From assembly GCA_949128115.1 (NCBI GenBank), contig OX421961.1:129893050-129957049 (forward strand): a stretch of 64,000 nt of DNA. Reading direction: 5' to 3'. The position numbers and the translations under genes are program-made. Shown here piece after piece: positions 35,401-42,393 of this stretch; position 1 is the stretch's first letter, and every line of letters starts with the position of its first letter. The notes beneath the pieces are model-generated. The model was given only the letters and a program-made list of their open reading frames with translations. It was not told the DNA's origin and did not search any database. The DNA is from Anaspis maculata. Lineage: Eukaryota; Arthropoda; Insecta; Coleoptera; Scraptiidae.

Positions 35401-38400
35401 AAAGAACAGCCTTCAGAATTTGATATTGGGCAGAATAATTTATTGAAAAAAACCTTTTTTTTTTAATCAAGTAAATGTTGATCAATGATGAAAAAAGATG
35501 AGTTTGTATTTAATCTTGAGTAAATGATATTTTATTTCAGAGAGAAAGAAAGATCTCGCCTTCCGTTTTTGAGGCGATTCACGGCATCTGCTCAGTATGC
35601 TTCAATACTCACAGTTGCGTCGAAGCACTTGACCAGTGCGTATTTCGACCAAGTCGTTATCTGGTTGAGTTATCTGCTTGACCATAATCTCAACGTTCAT
35701 AGACGCAGTGTGTGGTATTGCCGCCTGGCTAAGATCCAAACGGCTAACCTGAAAGATTACACGGCTGTGAGTACCTAATTTCACTGTTTTTGTCTGTATT
35801 TTTTCATAATAATCGCTTTTATCGTTTGATTTCTCAAGGCTGCCAGAACTGTTTTGAAGGCTTTGGAAGAAAGAGCCGACTTTAGTGAAATACAAATGCA
35901 CGATTTGGCTGAGCGGGGAAGGATCCTTGGTAGAAAAACGTATAAAGTGCCTCAGGATTATCTTGAAACGATAAATGACTTGCTGCCACCAAAATGCGAG
36001 AAGAAGTGGCCCGAGGTCGTTATCGAGCGTCTTGCCATGAGAACGTACGTATTTTTCAATCGAAGCGATCTGTGGAAGGGTACAGTGAGTCCCAAAATGT
36101 GCACGGTTTTCAGAAACGAACAACTTCTTACTGATCATTTTAAATTCAGTAGAAAATTACAAACTAGAAGGTCCAGATTCTTGTTACTGTTTGAAAATTG
36201 GCATCATCTTCGTTTGTTTGCTTTATGGAAAAAGAAAATTGCTGGGTAAGAAAAAGATATTTTAGGTGGGATTCGAACCCATGATCTCCCGCGTAGGAAG
36301 AGAGCGCTTTTACAACTGAGCCGGCGGTTGTGCTAGAATAAGTGGAATATTCGCTAGGTAAAACCTCTGGGCAATACGGAAGCTCACACGGGATCCTAGG
36401 GAACTTTTGATATGTTATAGTCAAGCCCCTTCAGAGTTGAATTTTACACATTTTTAGCTAGTTATCGATAATTATTTACTCTAATAATCTCAAGTACATG
36501 AGCAATATCTAGTGATATACCCCAAGCTTCTTTTGCTTGCAAATAAAAAACGCCACATTTTGCGATTCCCTGTATGTGTGCAGCTCAATCTACTCAGTAC
36601 CTAGGACTTTTTTTTGGGGCTACCACCAGGATAAGAATAGCCATGACTCCTAACAGATTACTGGGTTACTTCACAGAAACCAGTCGGGTCTGAAGAGGAA
36701 GTACTTGCAGGTCCTCCCCAATGGCGAAAAAATATACTCAACCGTCGAGGCGACCACTCTGGATTACTACGCCAACCACGGCTACCCCCACGGCGCCCAC
36801 TTCGAGGGCAGCTTCGTTTCGGCCGCGTTCAGCCTCCTGTTTTGGGACATCATCTACGGCACTTACGTCGAAGGAACGTTCGTTTCCGAAATACAGACCT
36901 ATCCGCTGGACATGTTCACCGATCACTTCTACCTGAATCGGCGGACGGCCATTTCCGAAAGGCTGGATCAGATCCAGGGCGCATGGTCGACGGAGGAGTT
37001 CGAAGCCTTTCTGGTCGACAATTACCGAAAACACTCGCACGCAATGGGCCTGGTCAAGGTCGACAGCGTGGTCGACAGCGCCCGGAAGATGCTGACCATC
37101 ATAAAATGCGTGCACCGGAACGTCCTGGCGGATATCCTCGGGAGGCTGGCGGAAAACTACCGCGAATTCCACAGCGGTTTTCCCGATTTGATGATCTGGA
37201 ACGCGGATACAAATAAAGTGAGTTGGTCACCCAGTTTATAGGAGTTCATTTTCATGCATATCAGCCGGATAGACAATATCCACCTCTAAAATATTTCATA
37301 AAATTGCAGTTTGTAAAAATTCTGGTCGAAAGCGGCTCGATTCGGACGCTTTTGGCCTGAAAAATCTGCAAAGTTGCAAATCAGCTTCATAAAAAAGGCC
37401 TCCAGCTGGCCTGCGGAAAATTGGATTTTTGTCTTGCTATGCTAGAAAAACAGCAATAAATCATGCAATGGGAGGCATTCTCGCAAACGCATTCCAGAGG
37501 GCGCGACATAGGCTTGGGACCAAATGTCAACGTCATGTCAACGTCAAGTCCAAGGTCAAGCTTGCAGTTGTCATTGCTTGTCAGAGCGTAACCTAACCTA
37601 TCTTTATTGTTTATTGTCGTCGCATGACTCGCATGGTGTTAGTGTCACCGGTACCGGGTGCTTGTCGTTTGAAAGTAAGGGCAAATGCGAGCGAAGCAGC
37701 GCGGGGCCGTCTGGCGGTTCGTGCGAGACAAAATCCCGGCTGGTGAGACGATAAATGCAACCCACAGTGGTCCCAAGCTATCATGTTTAAGCAGGGCTCC
37801 GTTTAACTTCGGGTAAGTTCAGTTTGACTGCCCAAGGCAAAAATTCATTTTTGTTTACTACTATAGACCCGAGGGGCTCCATATGGTAGGTATCTACTGA
37901 AGAGGCAAAGTGATGCTCTGAATAAGCCACTCCTCCTTCATCCTAGCACATGGATAACGGAGAGAGAAATTGGACTATACTATACGAGAACAGGAGGACA
38001 TTTCGGTATCACCAATACAAGAGTCGCCCTTCCTTCAAAATTTTGTAGCAGTGTGGAAAACTCTCTGTAAAGTGATGGTTTGAAGTGAAATGCCCTGACT
38101 GATTAAAGAACTGTATTTCATGTGTATAATTTTTGTATACAACGCACAACGCTGTGAACATAATAACTTGACTGAACAAGTTCAAAACTTCAACATAGAG
38201 CCAACATAACCTAGATCCCTTCATGCAGCTCAGCAATGTCAATGTTTTTCGATGATTCCTGTCTCCATCTGTCTGGTAGAATGGAGCAGGAAGGGCTTAT
38301 TCAGAGCATCTATTTACCTCTCCAGAGTACCATACCCCGGGCCCGGGTCTACGATAAAAGTGAATAAAAATGTATTTTTTTCTTCGGTAGTCAAACTGAG

Positions 38401-38992
38401 CTTACCCGGAGTTTGGGGCCGCGTCCTGACCCTCGTCGCAAGAGCCTACGGCATCCTCATGAATGATTCAACGATACGACTCAAAAATCCCAATTTATGT
38501 TCACGATGACATTTCCAAATATTTGACGTTTATTGATTTGACGATTTGACACAACGCGCTTGTTTATGCAACCTAGGCGAGATAAAGTCCCTAGAGGTCC
38601 CAACCAACTGCAGCGCCTCCTGGCGGGAGCAAAATTGTCCATGCCTCCCATTGCTGATCGTTCTTTTGGAATAAAAACAAAATTACTCTTCTGAAAAGTT
38701 ATTCCATCAATACCAGTCGTGAAAGCAAAATCGCATGTTTTTTCAAGCCGTTTTCACAGTGCAATAATAATTATTACGTGTGCTGTTTTGGTTTCAGGCA
38801 AAATTCGTTGAAGTGAAGGGCGAAAATGATAAATTGTCCATCAAACAGAAGTTGTGGTTGAACTTTTTAATACAAATCGGAGCGGACGCGGAAGTCTGCC
38901 ATGTCCACTGTAAGTTATTGCATAGTTATTGAGTAAGCTGGAACAGAACAATGACACTATTTCTTTTTTCAGCAACTGGATCAAAAAGATAA
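8256..38992 (+). CDS. FAN1: FAN1 structure-specific nuclease, whole gene model (7 coding exons, predicted 795 aa)
   Basis: FAN1 is a nuclear 5'-flap endonuclease/exonuclease of DNA interstrand-crosslink repair and trinucleotide-repeat stability. Coding exons: 8256-8451, 27408-28494, 35541-35766, 35839-36044, 36677-37217, 38798-38909, 38973-38992. They total 2388 nt and stay in frame at every junction (phases 1,2,0,2,0,1). Residues 3-10 form a PIP box (QTTLTRFF). Residues about 166-428 match the SAP-containing DNA-binding region, about 428-572 the TPR region ([13 protein letters not shown]) and about 600-795 the VRR-NUC domain. Catalytic positions are present: E615 (HFEGS), D742 (GFPDLMIW), E757 and K759 (FVEVKG). 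Their spacing (127 and 15 residues) is like human FAN1 (126 and 15). No UBZ4 zinc finger is seen. Introns 1 and 2 are 19 and 7 kb of mobile DNA. The assignment of exon 1 is the least certain part. Confidence 0.88.
8765..8874. repeat. Perfect 34-bp inverted repeat (hairpin) in FAN1 intron 1
   Basis: 8765-8798 and 8841-8874 are exact reverse complements (TGATCAAAAACTTTTCTCCT... and its complement), with weaker pairing continuing outward and into the 42-bp loop. This is a strong hairpin in RNA. It could be a tiny MITE or an inverted-duplication scar. Confidence 0.85.
10797..11490. repeat. Extra foldback block in the left arm only
   Basis: This block is absent from the right arm, which passes directly from the CGCAAGGTAGG motif to the CTACAGAAGTACTGCTAGG motif (about 19978-20022). 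It is itself inverted around about 11130 (CACCCCTTTG versus CAAATTTGGGTG parts). A related copy lies at 39840-40690. Confidence 0.6.
12033..13353. mobile_element. hAT-type MITE, 1321 bp
   Basis: The inverted termini begin CAGTGCCGTAACTAGG and the element is flanked by the exact 8-bp duplication GCTTTCTT (12025-12032 and 13354-13361), the hAT hallmark. The opposite palindrome arm carries the unoccupied site as a single copy (near 19467). No transposase. A GC-rich patch at about 13015-13095 lies inside. Confidence 0.92.
15423..15930. mobile_element. hAT-type MITE, 508 bp
   Basis: The termini CAGGGGCGGACTGG / CCAGTCCGCCCCTG are flanked by the exact 8-bp duplication CATCCACA (15415-15422, 15931-15938). 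The right arm has the empty site (near 17405). Non-coding. Confidence 0.92.
16480..16870. repeat. Centre of the giant palindrome
   Basis: The innermost inverted pair is GATAAAGTTTTCCGGT (about 16481) and its complement (about 16850), with about 250 bp of single-copy loop (16550-16800). The minus strand has a 62-codon frame with a heptad-like run, but no supporting signals, so I do not call a gene. Confidence 0.6.
20861..23309. mobile_element. Foldback element inserted in the right arm, TA target duplication
   Basis: The termini CAGGGTGTCCCGGAATTAGT and CAGGTGTCCCGGAATAAGT are inverted, flanked by TA, and absent from the corresponding left-arm position (near 9990-10000). Subterminal homology continues inward (GGGAGATRGRAAATTGARAAATAARGGGACTTTT, then about 22430-22760 against 22930-23230). 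The middle holds a 270-280 bp tandem repeat. Confidence 0.75.
21170..22150. repeat. 270-280 bp tandem repeat, about four units, rich in GCCGCCAT
   Basis: The block CCGCCATTTTGAATTTCTCTGAAAG recurs near 21200, 21471, 21741 and 22012, with a GCCATCTTGTATTCTC block in most units. Units have diverged modestly. A related fragment recurs at 27118-27290 outside this element. Confidence 0.8.
23755..24176. other. FAN1 intron 1 spacer with a 98-codon minus-strand frame
   Basis: A single minus-strand open frame (24123-23827) is Lys/Arg/Thr-rich with no recognised domain and an overlapping plus-strand frame of equal length. Chance or an eroded element is likely. Confidence 0.3.
24683..25276. mobile_element. 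Foldback MITE at the centre of the 24180-26676 element
   Basis: The ends CAGGGTGTACTGAGGGAATC / inverse are flanked by TA and by mirrored arm sequence of the host element (TCACATTGTACATA). The interior is itself inverted around about 24985, with TGGTATATAATATACTG on both sides. Confidence 0.75.
25320..26216. mobile_element. hAT-type element, 897 bp, with 8-bp duplication
   Basis: The inverted ends CATGGAGGGTA / TACCCTCCATG are flanked by the 8-bp duplication TTTGTAAT (25312-25319, 26217-26224). Inside, a GCAGCGC-GTGTTCCACT-AGGCCT block occurs twice in direct orientation (25420 and 26120), so the interior is not a simple foldback. Confidence 0.8.
26680..27407. other. End of FAN1 intron 1
   Basis: Non-coding. 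27118-27290 is a diverged copy of 22255-22475 (GATTTYCATGAAACTTGGAACTT and GAGGCATATTCGCTTGTT blocks), so it is a fragment of that element. A polypyrimidine tract precedes exon 2. Confidence 0.5.
27408..28494 (+). CDS. FAN1: FAN1 exon 2: linker and SAP/DNA-binding region
   Basis: The acceptor TTCTGCTTTTAG precedes 27408 and the donor is GACAG|GTGAGC. It encodes residues 66-428: a basic linker ([10 protein letters not shown]), an acidic Ser-rich stretch with a duplicated [13 protein letters not shown] segment, then the folded region from [10 protein letters not shown] onward. That region aligns by eye with the FAN1 domain preceding and including SAP. The exon is GC-richer than its flanks. Other open frames across it, up to 201 codons on either strand, are shadows. 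Confidence 0.9.
28495..28860. other. Start of FAN1 intron 2
   Basis: AT-rich. It carries one isolated TACAGGGTGTTTGCAAAC motif at 28587 that resembles the TA-flanked element ends elsewhere in the window, with no visible partner. Confidence 0.4.
28864..29186 (-). mobile_element. Putative 3' LTR of a gypsy-type provirus
   Basis: On the minus strand this reads AAGCGCATAACAAT...AGTAACAGGAACTTG, a palindromic TATA region (CCTTATATAAGG), AATAAA, then CGTAACA. Its first 107 bp (29079-29186) recur in direct orientation at 35137-35244 on the far side of the gag-pol remnant. The layout (promoter then polyadenylation signal) fits an LTR, but the exact ends and orientation are inferred. Confidence 0.5.
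29490..32050. repeat. Minisatellite array of GAATGTTC / GAACATTC units with heat-shock-element-like motifs
   Basis: About 2.5 kb of diverged 10-12 bp subunits (GGAATGTTCC, TCTAGAACAT) organised in roughly 110-bp units. The left end also has three copies of a TAGGTGGCCCCACACCAAAAAGGC block (29519, 29720, 29945), spaced about 200-225 bp. I count about eleven perfect nGAAnnTTCnnGAAn motifs, for example at 29652, 29867, 30083, 30243 and 31359. All reading frames here are repeat shadows. It sits where the rest of pol and env of the provirus should be. Confidence 0.85.
31730..32160. repeat. Duplicated array border with TATA-like motif
   Basis: Two related 140-bp blocks (31733-31875 and 32022-32160) share CCAGCCCTTWTATCTT, AACCTTCTTCATSGATGGG and CTACCAYACCATATAAC, and are separated by more of the array. 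The AGCCCTTATATCTTC part resembles a TATA region. Function is unknown. Confidence 0.6.
32165..32620 (-). pseudogene. pol: Gypsy-type reverse transcriptase, truncated before the catalytic YxDD
   Basis: Minus-strand frame with Ty3/gypsy RT fingers and first palm motifs: [32 protein letters not shown], and [14 protein letters not shown], which carries the first catalytic Asp. Homology stops soon after the SFS segment, before YxDD. RNase H, integrase and env are absent. The frame differs from that of the protease upstream, and further frame breaks lie between 32620 and 32740, so this copy cannot make a working polymerase. Confidence 0.85.
32740..33507 (-). pseudogene. pol: Gypsy-type retroviral aspartic protease region
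   Basis: The minus-strand frame contains the retropepsin active-site motif [10 protein letters not shown] and a later GILRLDFM segment typical of the gypsy protease flap and helix region. It overlaps the end of gag by about 76 nt in the -1 frame, the arrangement used by insect gypsy-type elements for frameshifted Gag-Pol. No canonical slippery heptamer stands out. The frame is closed by TGA at 32740 before RT, probably by an indel. Confidence 0.8.
33432..34589 (-). CDS. gag: Gypsy-type Gag protein (385 codons, open)
   Basis: Gag packages the element RNA into cytoplasmic particles. The frame is intact from ATG to TAA. It has an N-terminal coiled-coil-like region, a capsid-like central part ([16 protein letters not shown] and [20 protein letters not shown]) and an Arg/Asn/Gly/Tyr-rich basic C-terminus in place of zinc knuckles, as in insect errantivirus-like Gag proteins. 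An open gag next to a broken pol suggests a fairly recent insertion, or chance survival. Confidence 0.8.
   Translation of the reverse strand: MSDATSFRHLFEEVNVFRRNLEEDNQECRTNLRVIQDKSSYLDRIKEEFKATKELFKKTSHSEELLNTVKEYAKRIEGGIDIIANTINSRFEAIKENQTVNMVLDAAQFLHLCANSLKSLYDGEPDKLRTFIDSVDLIKMYQTGNEALALSFVKTRLTGRARTYITNENSIERVFDKLKAVIKTGSIDLVRAKLLSLDQRHKTAEVYAKEIELLAEKLKNAYLTDGVPENVAEKYTITETKQAMLKNAMPSAKLLVKASKPQTIQELMTNFMDANTGTEPLQVNFYRNNDYSRQRGNRRSRHYRGSSNYYRNNNSNTRFQGNFQGNSSRNANRSNYSNNNRDDYRGQSRNRTTRGNTHNVRCLQSENETGSQRLGQTLKDRANQQ
34600..35250 (-). mobile_element. 5' leader and partial 5' LTR of the gypsy-type provirus
   Basis: 35137-35244 repeats the first 107 bp of the putative LTR at 29079-29186. 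The sequence from 34600 to 35136 has no match on the other side, so either the rest of this LTR is deleted or it has diverged. An ATTAAT-rich patch lies at 34720-34780. Confidence 0.45.
35541..35766 (+). CDS. FAN1: FAN1 exon 3: start of TPR region
   Basis: Acceptor TTTTATTTCAG, donor GCT|GTGAGT. It encodes residues 428-503, including [15 protein letters not shown] and [13 protein letters not shown], both characteristic of the FAN1 TPR region. The first base completes the Arg codon split at the end of exon 2, so no missing exon is needed between them despite the 7-kb intron. Confidence 0.92.
35839..36044 (+). CDS. FAN1: FAN1 exon 4: end of TPR region
   Basis: Preceded by TTTCTCAAG and ending AGAAC|GTACGT. 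It encodes residues 504-571 plus two bases of codon 572, with the [20 protein letters not shown] helix pair and a Trp/Pro-rich run ([17 protein letters not shown]) leading to the nuclease domain. Intron 3, before it, is only 72 bp. Confidence 0.9.
36264..36335 (-). repeat. tRNA-derived SINE head in FAN1 intron 4
   Basis: Read on the minus strand it contains a tRNA-like A box (GGCTCAGTTG) and, 34 nt later, a perfect B box (GGTTCGAATCC), the internal RNA polymerase III promoter. The D and anticodon stems pair poorly, so this looks like a SINE head or tRNA pseudogene rather than a working tRNA. The 3' extent of the element is not visible. Confidence 0.6.
36677..37217 (+). CDS. FAN1: FAN1 exon 5: VRR-NUC nuclease core
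   Basis: Acceptor GTTACTTCACAG, donor AAATAAA|GTGAGT. It encodes residues 572-752: the [10 protein letters not shown] strand, the helix with HGAHFEGSF (E615), LLFWDIIYG, the [10 protein letters not shown] segment and GFPDLMIWN (D742). These match the conserved core of FAN1 VRR-NUC. The exon is markedly GC-rich in a very AT-rich setting. Confidence 0.95.
37466..38653. mobile_element. Foldback element in FAN1 intron 5
   Basis: The outer ends are inverted copies CAATGGGAGGCA / TGCCTCCCATTG. A second inverted pair lies inside (about 37800-37970 and 38270-38425, sharing the CTGAATAAGCC / GGCTTATTCAG block). No transposase, and no convincing target duplication at the outer ends, so the exact limits are uncertain. 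Confidence 0.6.
38798..38909 (+). CDS. FAN1: FAN1 exon 6: catalytic ExK motif
   Basis: Acceptor GTTTTGGTTTCAG, donor CCACT|GTAAGT. It encodes [14 protein letters not shown], with the catalytic Glu757 and Lys759, then [22 protein letters not shown], the conserved C-terminal helix and strand of FAN1. Confidence 0.95.
38973..38992 (+). CDS. FAN1: FAN1 exon 7: terminal exon
   Basis: Acceptor TTCTTTTTTCAG. Completes a Ser codon and adds TGSKR before TAA. Intron 6 is 63 bp. Confidence 0.85.
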
Positions 38993-39392
38993 TAGAACAC
39001 TCCATCCTTTTTGTTATATTTAGGTTTTAACGTCTTTATATTCTTTATATTTTGTACTTTTCGCATGTTTACTGTTTAATACAAGCTTTATTTTAATGTT
39101 ATTTTTTCAACTTATTCTTTGGACTGAAACGAAGGACCGTCAGTGGTTCAGTTTCAAAATTTGTTCTAGTTGATGAATTTTTTCAAAGTGCCATATCACT
39201 CAACTTGTCAGTGATTTAAAAACGAAGCGAGTGGTCCCGCAGGATACCTTGCATCAGTACGTATACTTAAATTATAGAAATAATAATTAGTTCCTATGAA
39301 ACTCCGCAGAAATACTGTCGGAACCACTTGTATGAATTGCGTTTTACACTAGATATACTTGCCACTGGAAGATATGTTAGATTTTTACGAGA

Positions 39393-39398
39393 AATAAA
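39393..39398 (+). terminator. FAN1 polyadenylation signal
   Basis: AATAAA about 400 bp after the FAN1 stop. It lies 25 bp from the oppositely oriented signal of the next gene. Confidence 0.6.
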
Positions 39399-39423
39399 TA
39401 AGACAATATTTTAGATCGCGTTT

Positions 39424-39429
39424 TTTATT
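39424..39429 (-). terminator. Polyadenylation signal of the minus-strand gene at 39445
   Basis: AATAAA on the minus strand, 16 nt after the stop codon of the exon at 39445-39618. Confidence 0.55.
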
Positions 39430-39444
39430 CAAACCATAACCTTT

Positions 39445-39618
39445 TCATACAGTAGCTTTATCTCTACAATTTGTTCTTGTCGCATTGATTCTTTTCCGCT
39501 CCTCTTCAACCCTGTTCGTCCAGTCCAGACTGGTCATGGGTAAACCTCTCGAGTACATCAGGCCTGCAACCGACAGTACGGCAGTGTGCAGAGGAAAACC
39601 GATGGCGCAGTCAGAGGA
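39445..39618 (-). CDS. Last exon of an unidentified small membrane-type protein
   Basis: On the minus strand, an acceptor ATACATTTCGCAG precedes an open stretch of 57 codons ending in TGA, with AATAAA 16 nt further on. The peptide has a hydrophobic segment (CAIGFPLHTAVLSVAGLMY), then a charged tail (NRVEEERKRINATR). This order of acceptor, open frame, stop and signal supports a real terminal exon. I do not recognise the family. Upstream exons would lie right of 39620, but that DNA is filled by a repeat and a LINE, so they may be far away or lost. The gene is convergent with FAN1. Confidence 0.45.
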   Translation of the reverse strand, partial: SSDCAIGFPLHTAVLSVAGLMYSRGLPMTSLDWTNRVEEERKRINATRTNCRDKATV

Positions 39619-39834
39619 CTGCGAAATGTATCATCGCAGAGCGTGATGTTCAGGTCAACCGTGCGTTTGTCGGTCCCAGTGTTTGTATGGACCTACCATC
39701 AAACATCCAGGTATCACATTGTGGCTCGGTGAGTCCGGCTGGTCTGGGAATGGGTACAATGGGTCCAAATAGCGAGGTCCAAGTGCCAGGTGGAACAATG
39801 TTCCGGCAATCCCCCCCCCCCTCCCAATAACTAA

Positions 39835-40691
39835 TAACTCCCGATTCCTAGTGAAGACTTCGAGCAACAAGTCGAATTTGATATCGAGGTGGACATCTGA
39901 AACATACATTGACGAATTTCTATCTGCAGCCTCCTCGCCCCCACTCACCTCAGCTTTGAAATTTCAAATGACACCACCTACCTTGCAATACATCAAAATG
40001 AAGAGAAATAGGTTTTCTTTCAAAAAAATATTTTCCAAATATTCAACTCTCTACTCCTCAACTCTCAACTTTCTCTAAAAATTCTCCGAGTGTTCCATTT
40101 TATATTCTGGATCCCCCAATTCTCTTCAATTCAGTCAGCGTCCTCCTAAATAGCATCGAAGAAGAGAGTTTTTTGGTGGGAAAAGTGCTAGCTATACTCA
40201 AATTCACCCCTTTGCTCTCTCCCCACCTTGACTTCGAAATTTAACAAAAAACCATCTACTTTGTGATACATCAAATTAAAGGGAATTGAATTCTCTTTCT
40301 GAAAACAATTTTTTTGAAATTTTCAACTTCTCTCAAGCAATTGGACATTTGGAGTATTTTGGAAGGGAAACAGTTTTTGTTTTCAATTTAAAAAAAATAA
40401 TTAGAAAGAATTCAATTTCCTTCACTTCGATGTATCACAAAGTAGGTATTGTCATTTTAGATTTTTAAGGTGAGGTGGGTAAACCGAAGGGGGGTGAATT
40501 TGGGTGGCACTTTTTTCACAGAAAATCTTCTCTTTCGATGCTGTGAAGGATGACGTTGACTGCAGTGAAGATAATTGAGATGTCAAGAATACTTGAGTGG
40601 ACACTCAGGGAATTTCAGGAAGAGGGGGGTTGGGGTTAAAAGATGTTATAAATATTTTTTCAGAAAGGGAATTTAATTCTGTTTTATTTGA
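39835..40691. repeat. Diverged copy of the palindrome-arm foldback block
   Basis: Matches 10615-11480 (ACTCCCGATTCCTAGTGAA, CGCCCCCACTCACC and ACCACCTACCTTGC landmarks), including its internal inverted layout. The right end stops at the 5' junction of the LINE at 40692. Confidence 0.7.
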
Positions 40692-41237
40692 TCAAGCGAA
40701 AGAAAGCAAAAAACTCCCGGCTCGACTGTTTTAGCGACTGCCGTTAATAAACATAAACAAACCAAAGAAGCGCAGCCCCCTACGCAGGAACGACAGTCGT
40801 CGTCATCGCCACCGTCAGCTCCAGGTACCAAGCCTCATACTACGGTCGACGCGGCCAAGCGGCCGGATGCGGAGGGGAGAGTGCCACACAGAGGAAAAAG
40901 AGCAAAACAAACTGTTCTCGTTGGGTCCAACTCTGATACCAGGCTGAAGGCGGCTCCCAAAAAGGCTTACCTTTTTGTTTCAAGGCTAATGCAAGGAACT
41001 AAAGCACAGGACGTCGTCGACATGCTTCGGCCAGTGGTACCAGAGGTTACATGTGAGGTTGTCCCATCGACCCATCCGGGTCCCTGCACCCCTTTCAAGG
41101 TCACAATCGACCTACAAAACCTGGAGAGAACGCAGAAGCCCGATGTCTGGCCATCTGGTGCAAGGATTACCCGTTTTTTCCACCACCACCGTGGGAAACC
41201 GCCACGACCACCACAGCGGTCAGTCGAGACTCAATGA
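40692..41237 (+). pseudogene. LINE ORF1, C-terminal part
   Basis: Open frame without a start codon because the element is 5'-truncated. After a Pro/Ser/Lys-rich stretch it has KKAYLFVSRLMQGTKAQDVVDML and a terminal WPSGARITRFF segment, the pattern found near the end of many insect LINE ORF1 (RNA-binding) proteins. The stop TGA overlaps the ORF2 start as ATGA at 41234. Confidence 0.75.
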
Positions 41238-42164
41238 CTCCTCTGCCAAACAACATTAAAACATCGAAGAAGATTATCAGGATTCTCAATCTAAACATCC
41301 GAAGCCTCCGTAATAAAGTGGACGGCCTTGGTGTATTTTTGCAGTCTCTTCGGTATCCGGACGTGGTCTGCTTGACTGAAACTTGGCTTACCGACGACGA
41401 GTGGAGGGTGGTTAAGATTGACGGTTATCTGCTTGCCAGTGGCTACTCCAGAACTGGGATGAAAGGTGGTGGTGTGGCTATCCTTGTGAGAAAAGATCAT
41501 AAACATCAAGAGAGAAACTGTGGTCCTGTGCAGCATGATCAAATTTTTGAGGCTGCATCGGCTTCGGTGACGATTGGGAACAATAAACTCGTGGTTACTT
41601 GTGTTTACAGGTCACCTAGCGCTGATAACACGAAATTTTCAGATAGTCTTGACCTGTTACTGGGGAAGTCGGCTGGTCTCAGTGGCCCGGGGTTCTTGTG
41701 CGGAGATTTCAATCACAACTTTTCCACAAATGACAGAGCGGTCCGGGATCTTCGCAGTATTTTGCTCTCCCATGGCTTACATCAATGTTTTTTTGAGCCT
41801 TCTCGAATTCAGGGCAGTTCCAAAACTTTGATCGACAATATTTTCAGCACACTGAATAGTTCACAAATATCAGTAAAGACGACTGGTACAATTTTGTCCG
41901 ATCATGAGGCCCAAGTTGTTGAGTTCGATGCAATTGTGAACAATCATCAGACATCATTTAAAAAACGCGTGTTTTCTGATCGGAATTTCGGCAATTTTAA
42001 ACATTTACTGGATGCTGAGGACTGGTCGGCGGTATACAGCACACCAGACTGTGTTGGGAAGATGGACAATTTTTTTGAGACTTTTTACAGCATTTTTGAA
42101 ATGGCTTTCCCGATAGAGACCTTTAGATGCACAAATCAGGCATTGGCATTGTCAAGTCCCTGGC
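41234..42164 (+). pseudogene. LINE ORF2, APE-type endonuclease part
   Basis: Starts ATG inside ATGA, overlapping the ORF1 stop by one base. Endonuclease/exonuclease/phosphatase motifs are in order: LNLNIRSLRNK, DVVCLTETWL (catalytic Glu), GGGVAILVR, VTCVYRSPS, FLCGDFNHN (catalytic Asp and Asn), IDNIF and LSDHEAQV (catalytic Asp-His). The frame is cut by the hAT MITE at 42165. Confidence 0.88.
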
Positions 42165-42393
42165 CAGGGGCGGCGGAAGTGTATAATTATTGGGGGGGCA
42201 CAAGTGAGAGGAAAAGGAGTGCGAGCGAAGCGAGAAGCGCCGCAGCCAAACTTTTTTTCGGAAAAAAGGCGTGATCATCTTTTTTGACACGAAGAAAAAT
42301 TCTTTATCGAGAAAATTGGAAGGACCAGGTCCTCCCAAGACTGACATTGGGGGGGCCATGGCCCCCCTTGCCCCCCCGGTTCCGCCGCCCCTG
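42165..42393. mobile_element. hAT-type MITE (229 bp) inside LINE ORF2
   Basis: The termini CAGGGGCGGCGGAA / TTCCGCCGCCCCTG are flanked by the exact 8-bp duplication TCCCTGGC (42157-42164, 42394-42401). Insertion plus duplication adds 237 bp and introduces stops into ORF2. The G/C-run interior suggests strong hairpin folding. Confidence 0.95.

Noticed and set aside
36264..36335. Functional tRNA gene
   Set aside because: The A and B boxes are good but the D and anticodon stems do not pair properly, so a SINE head or pseudogene is more likely.
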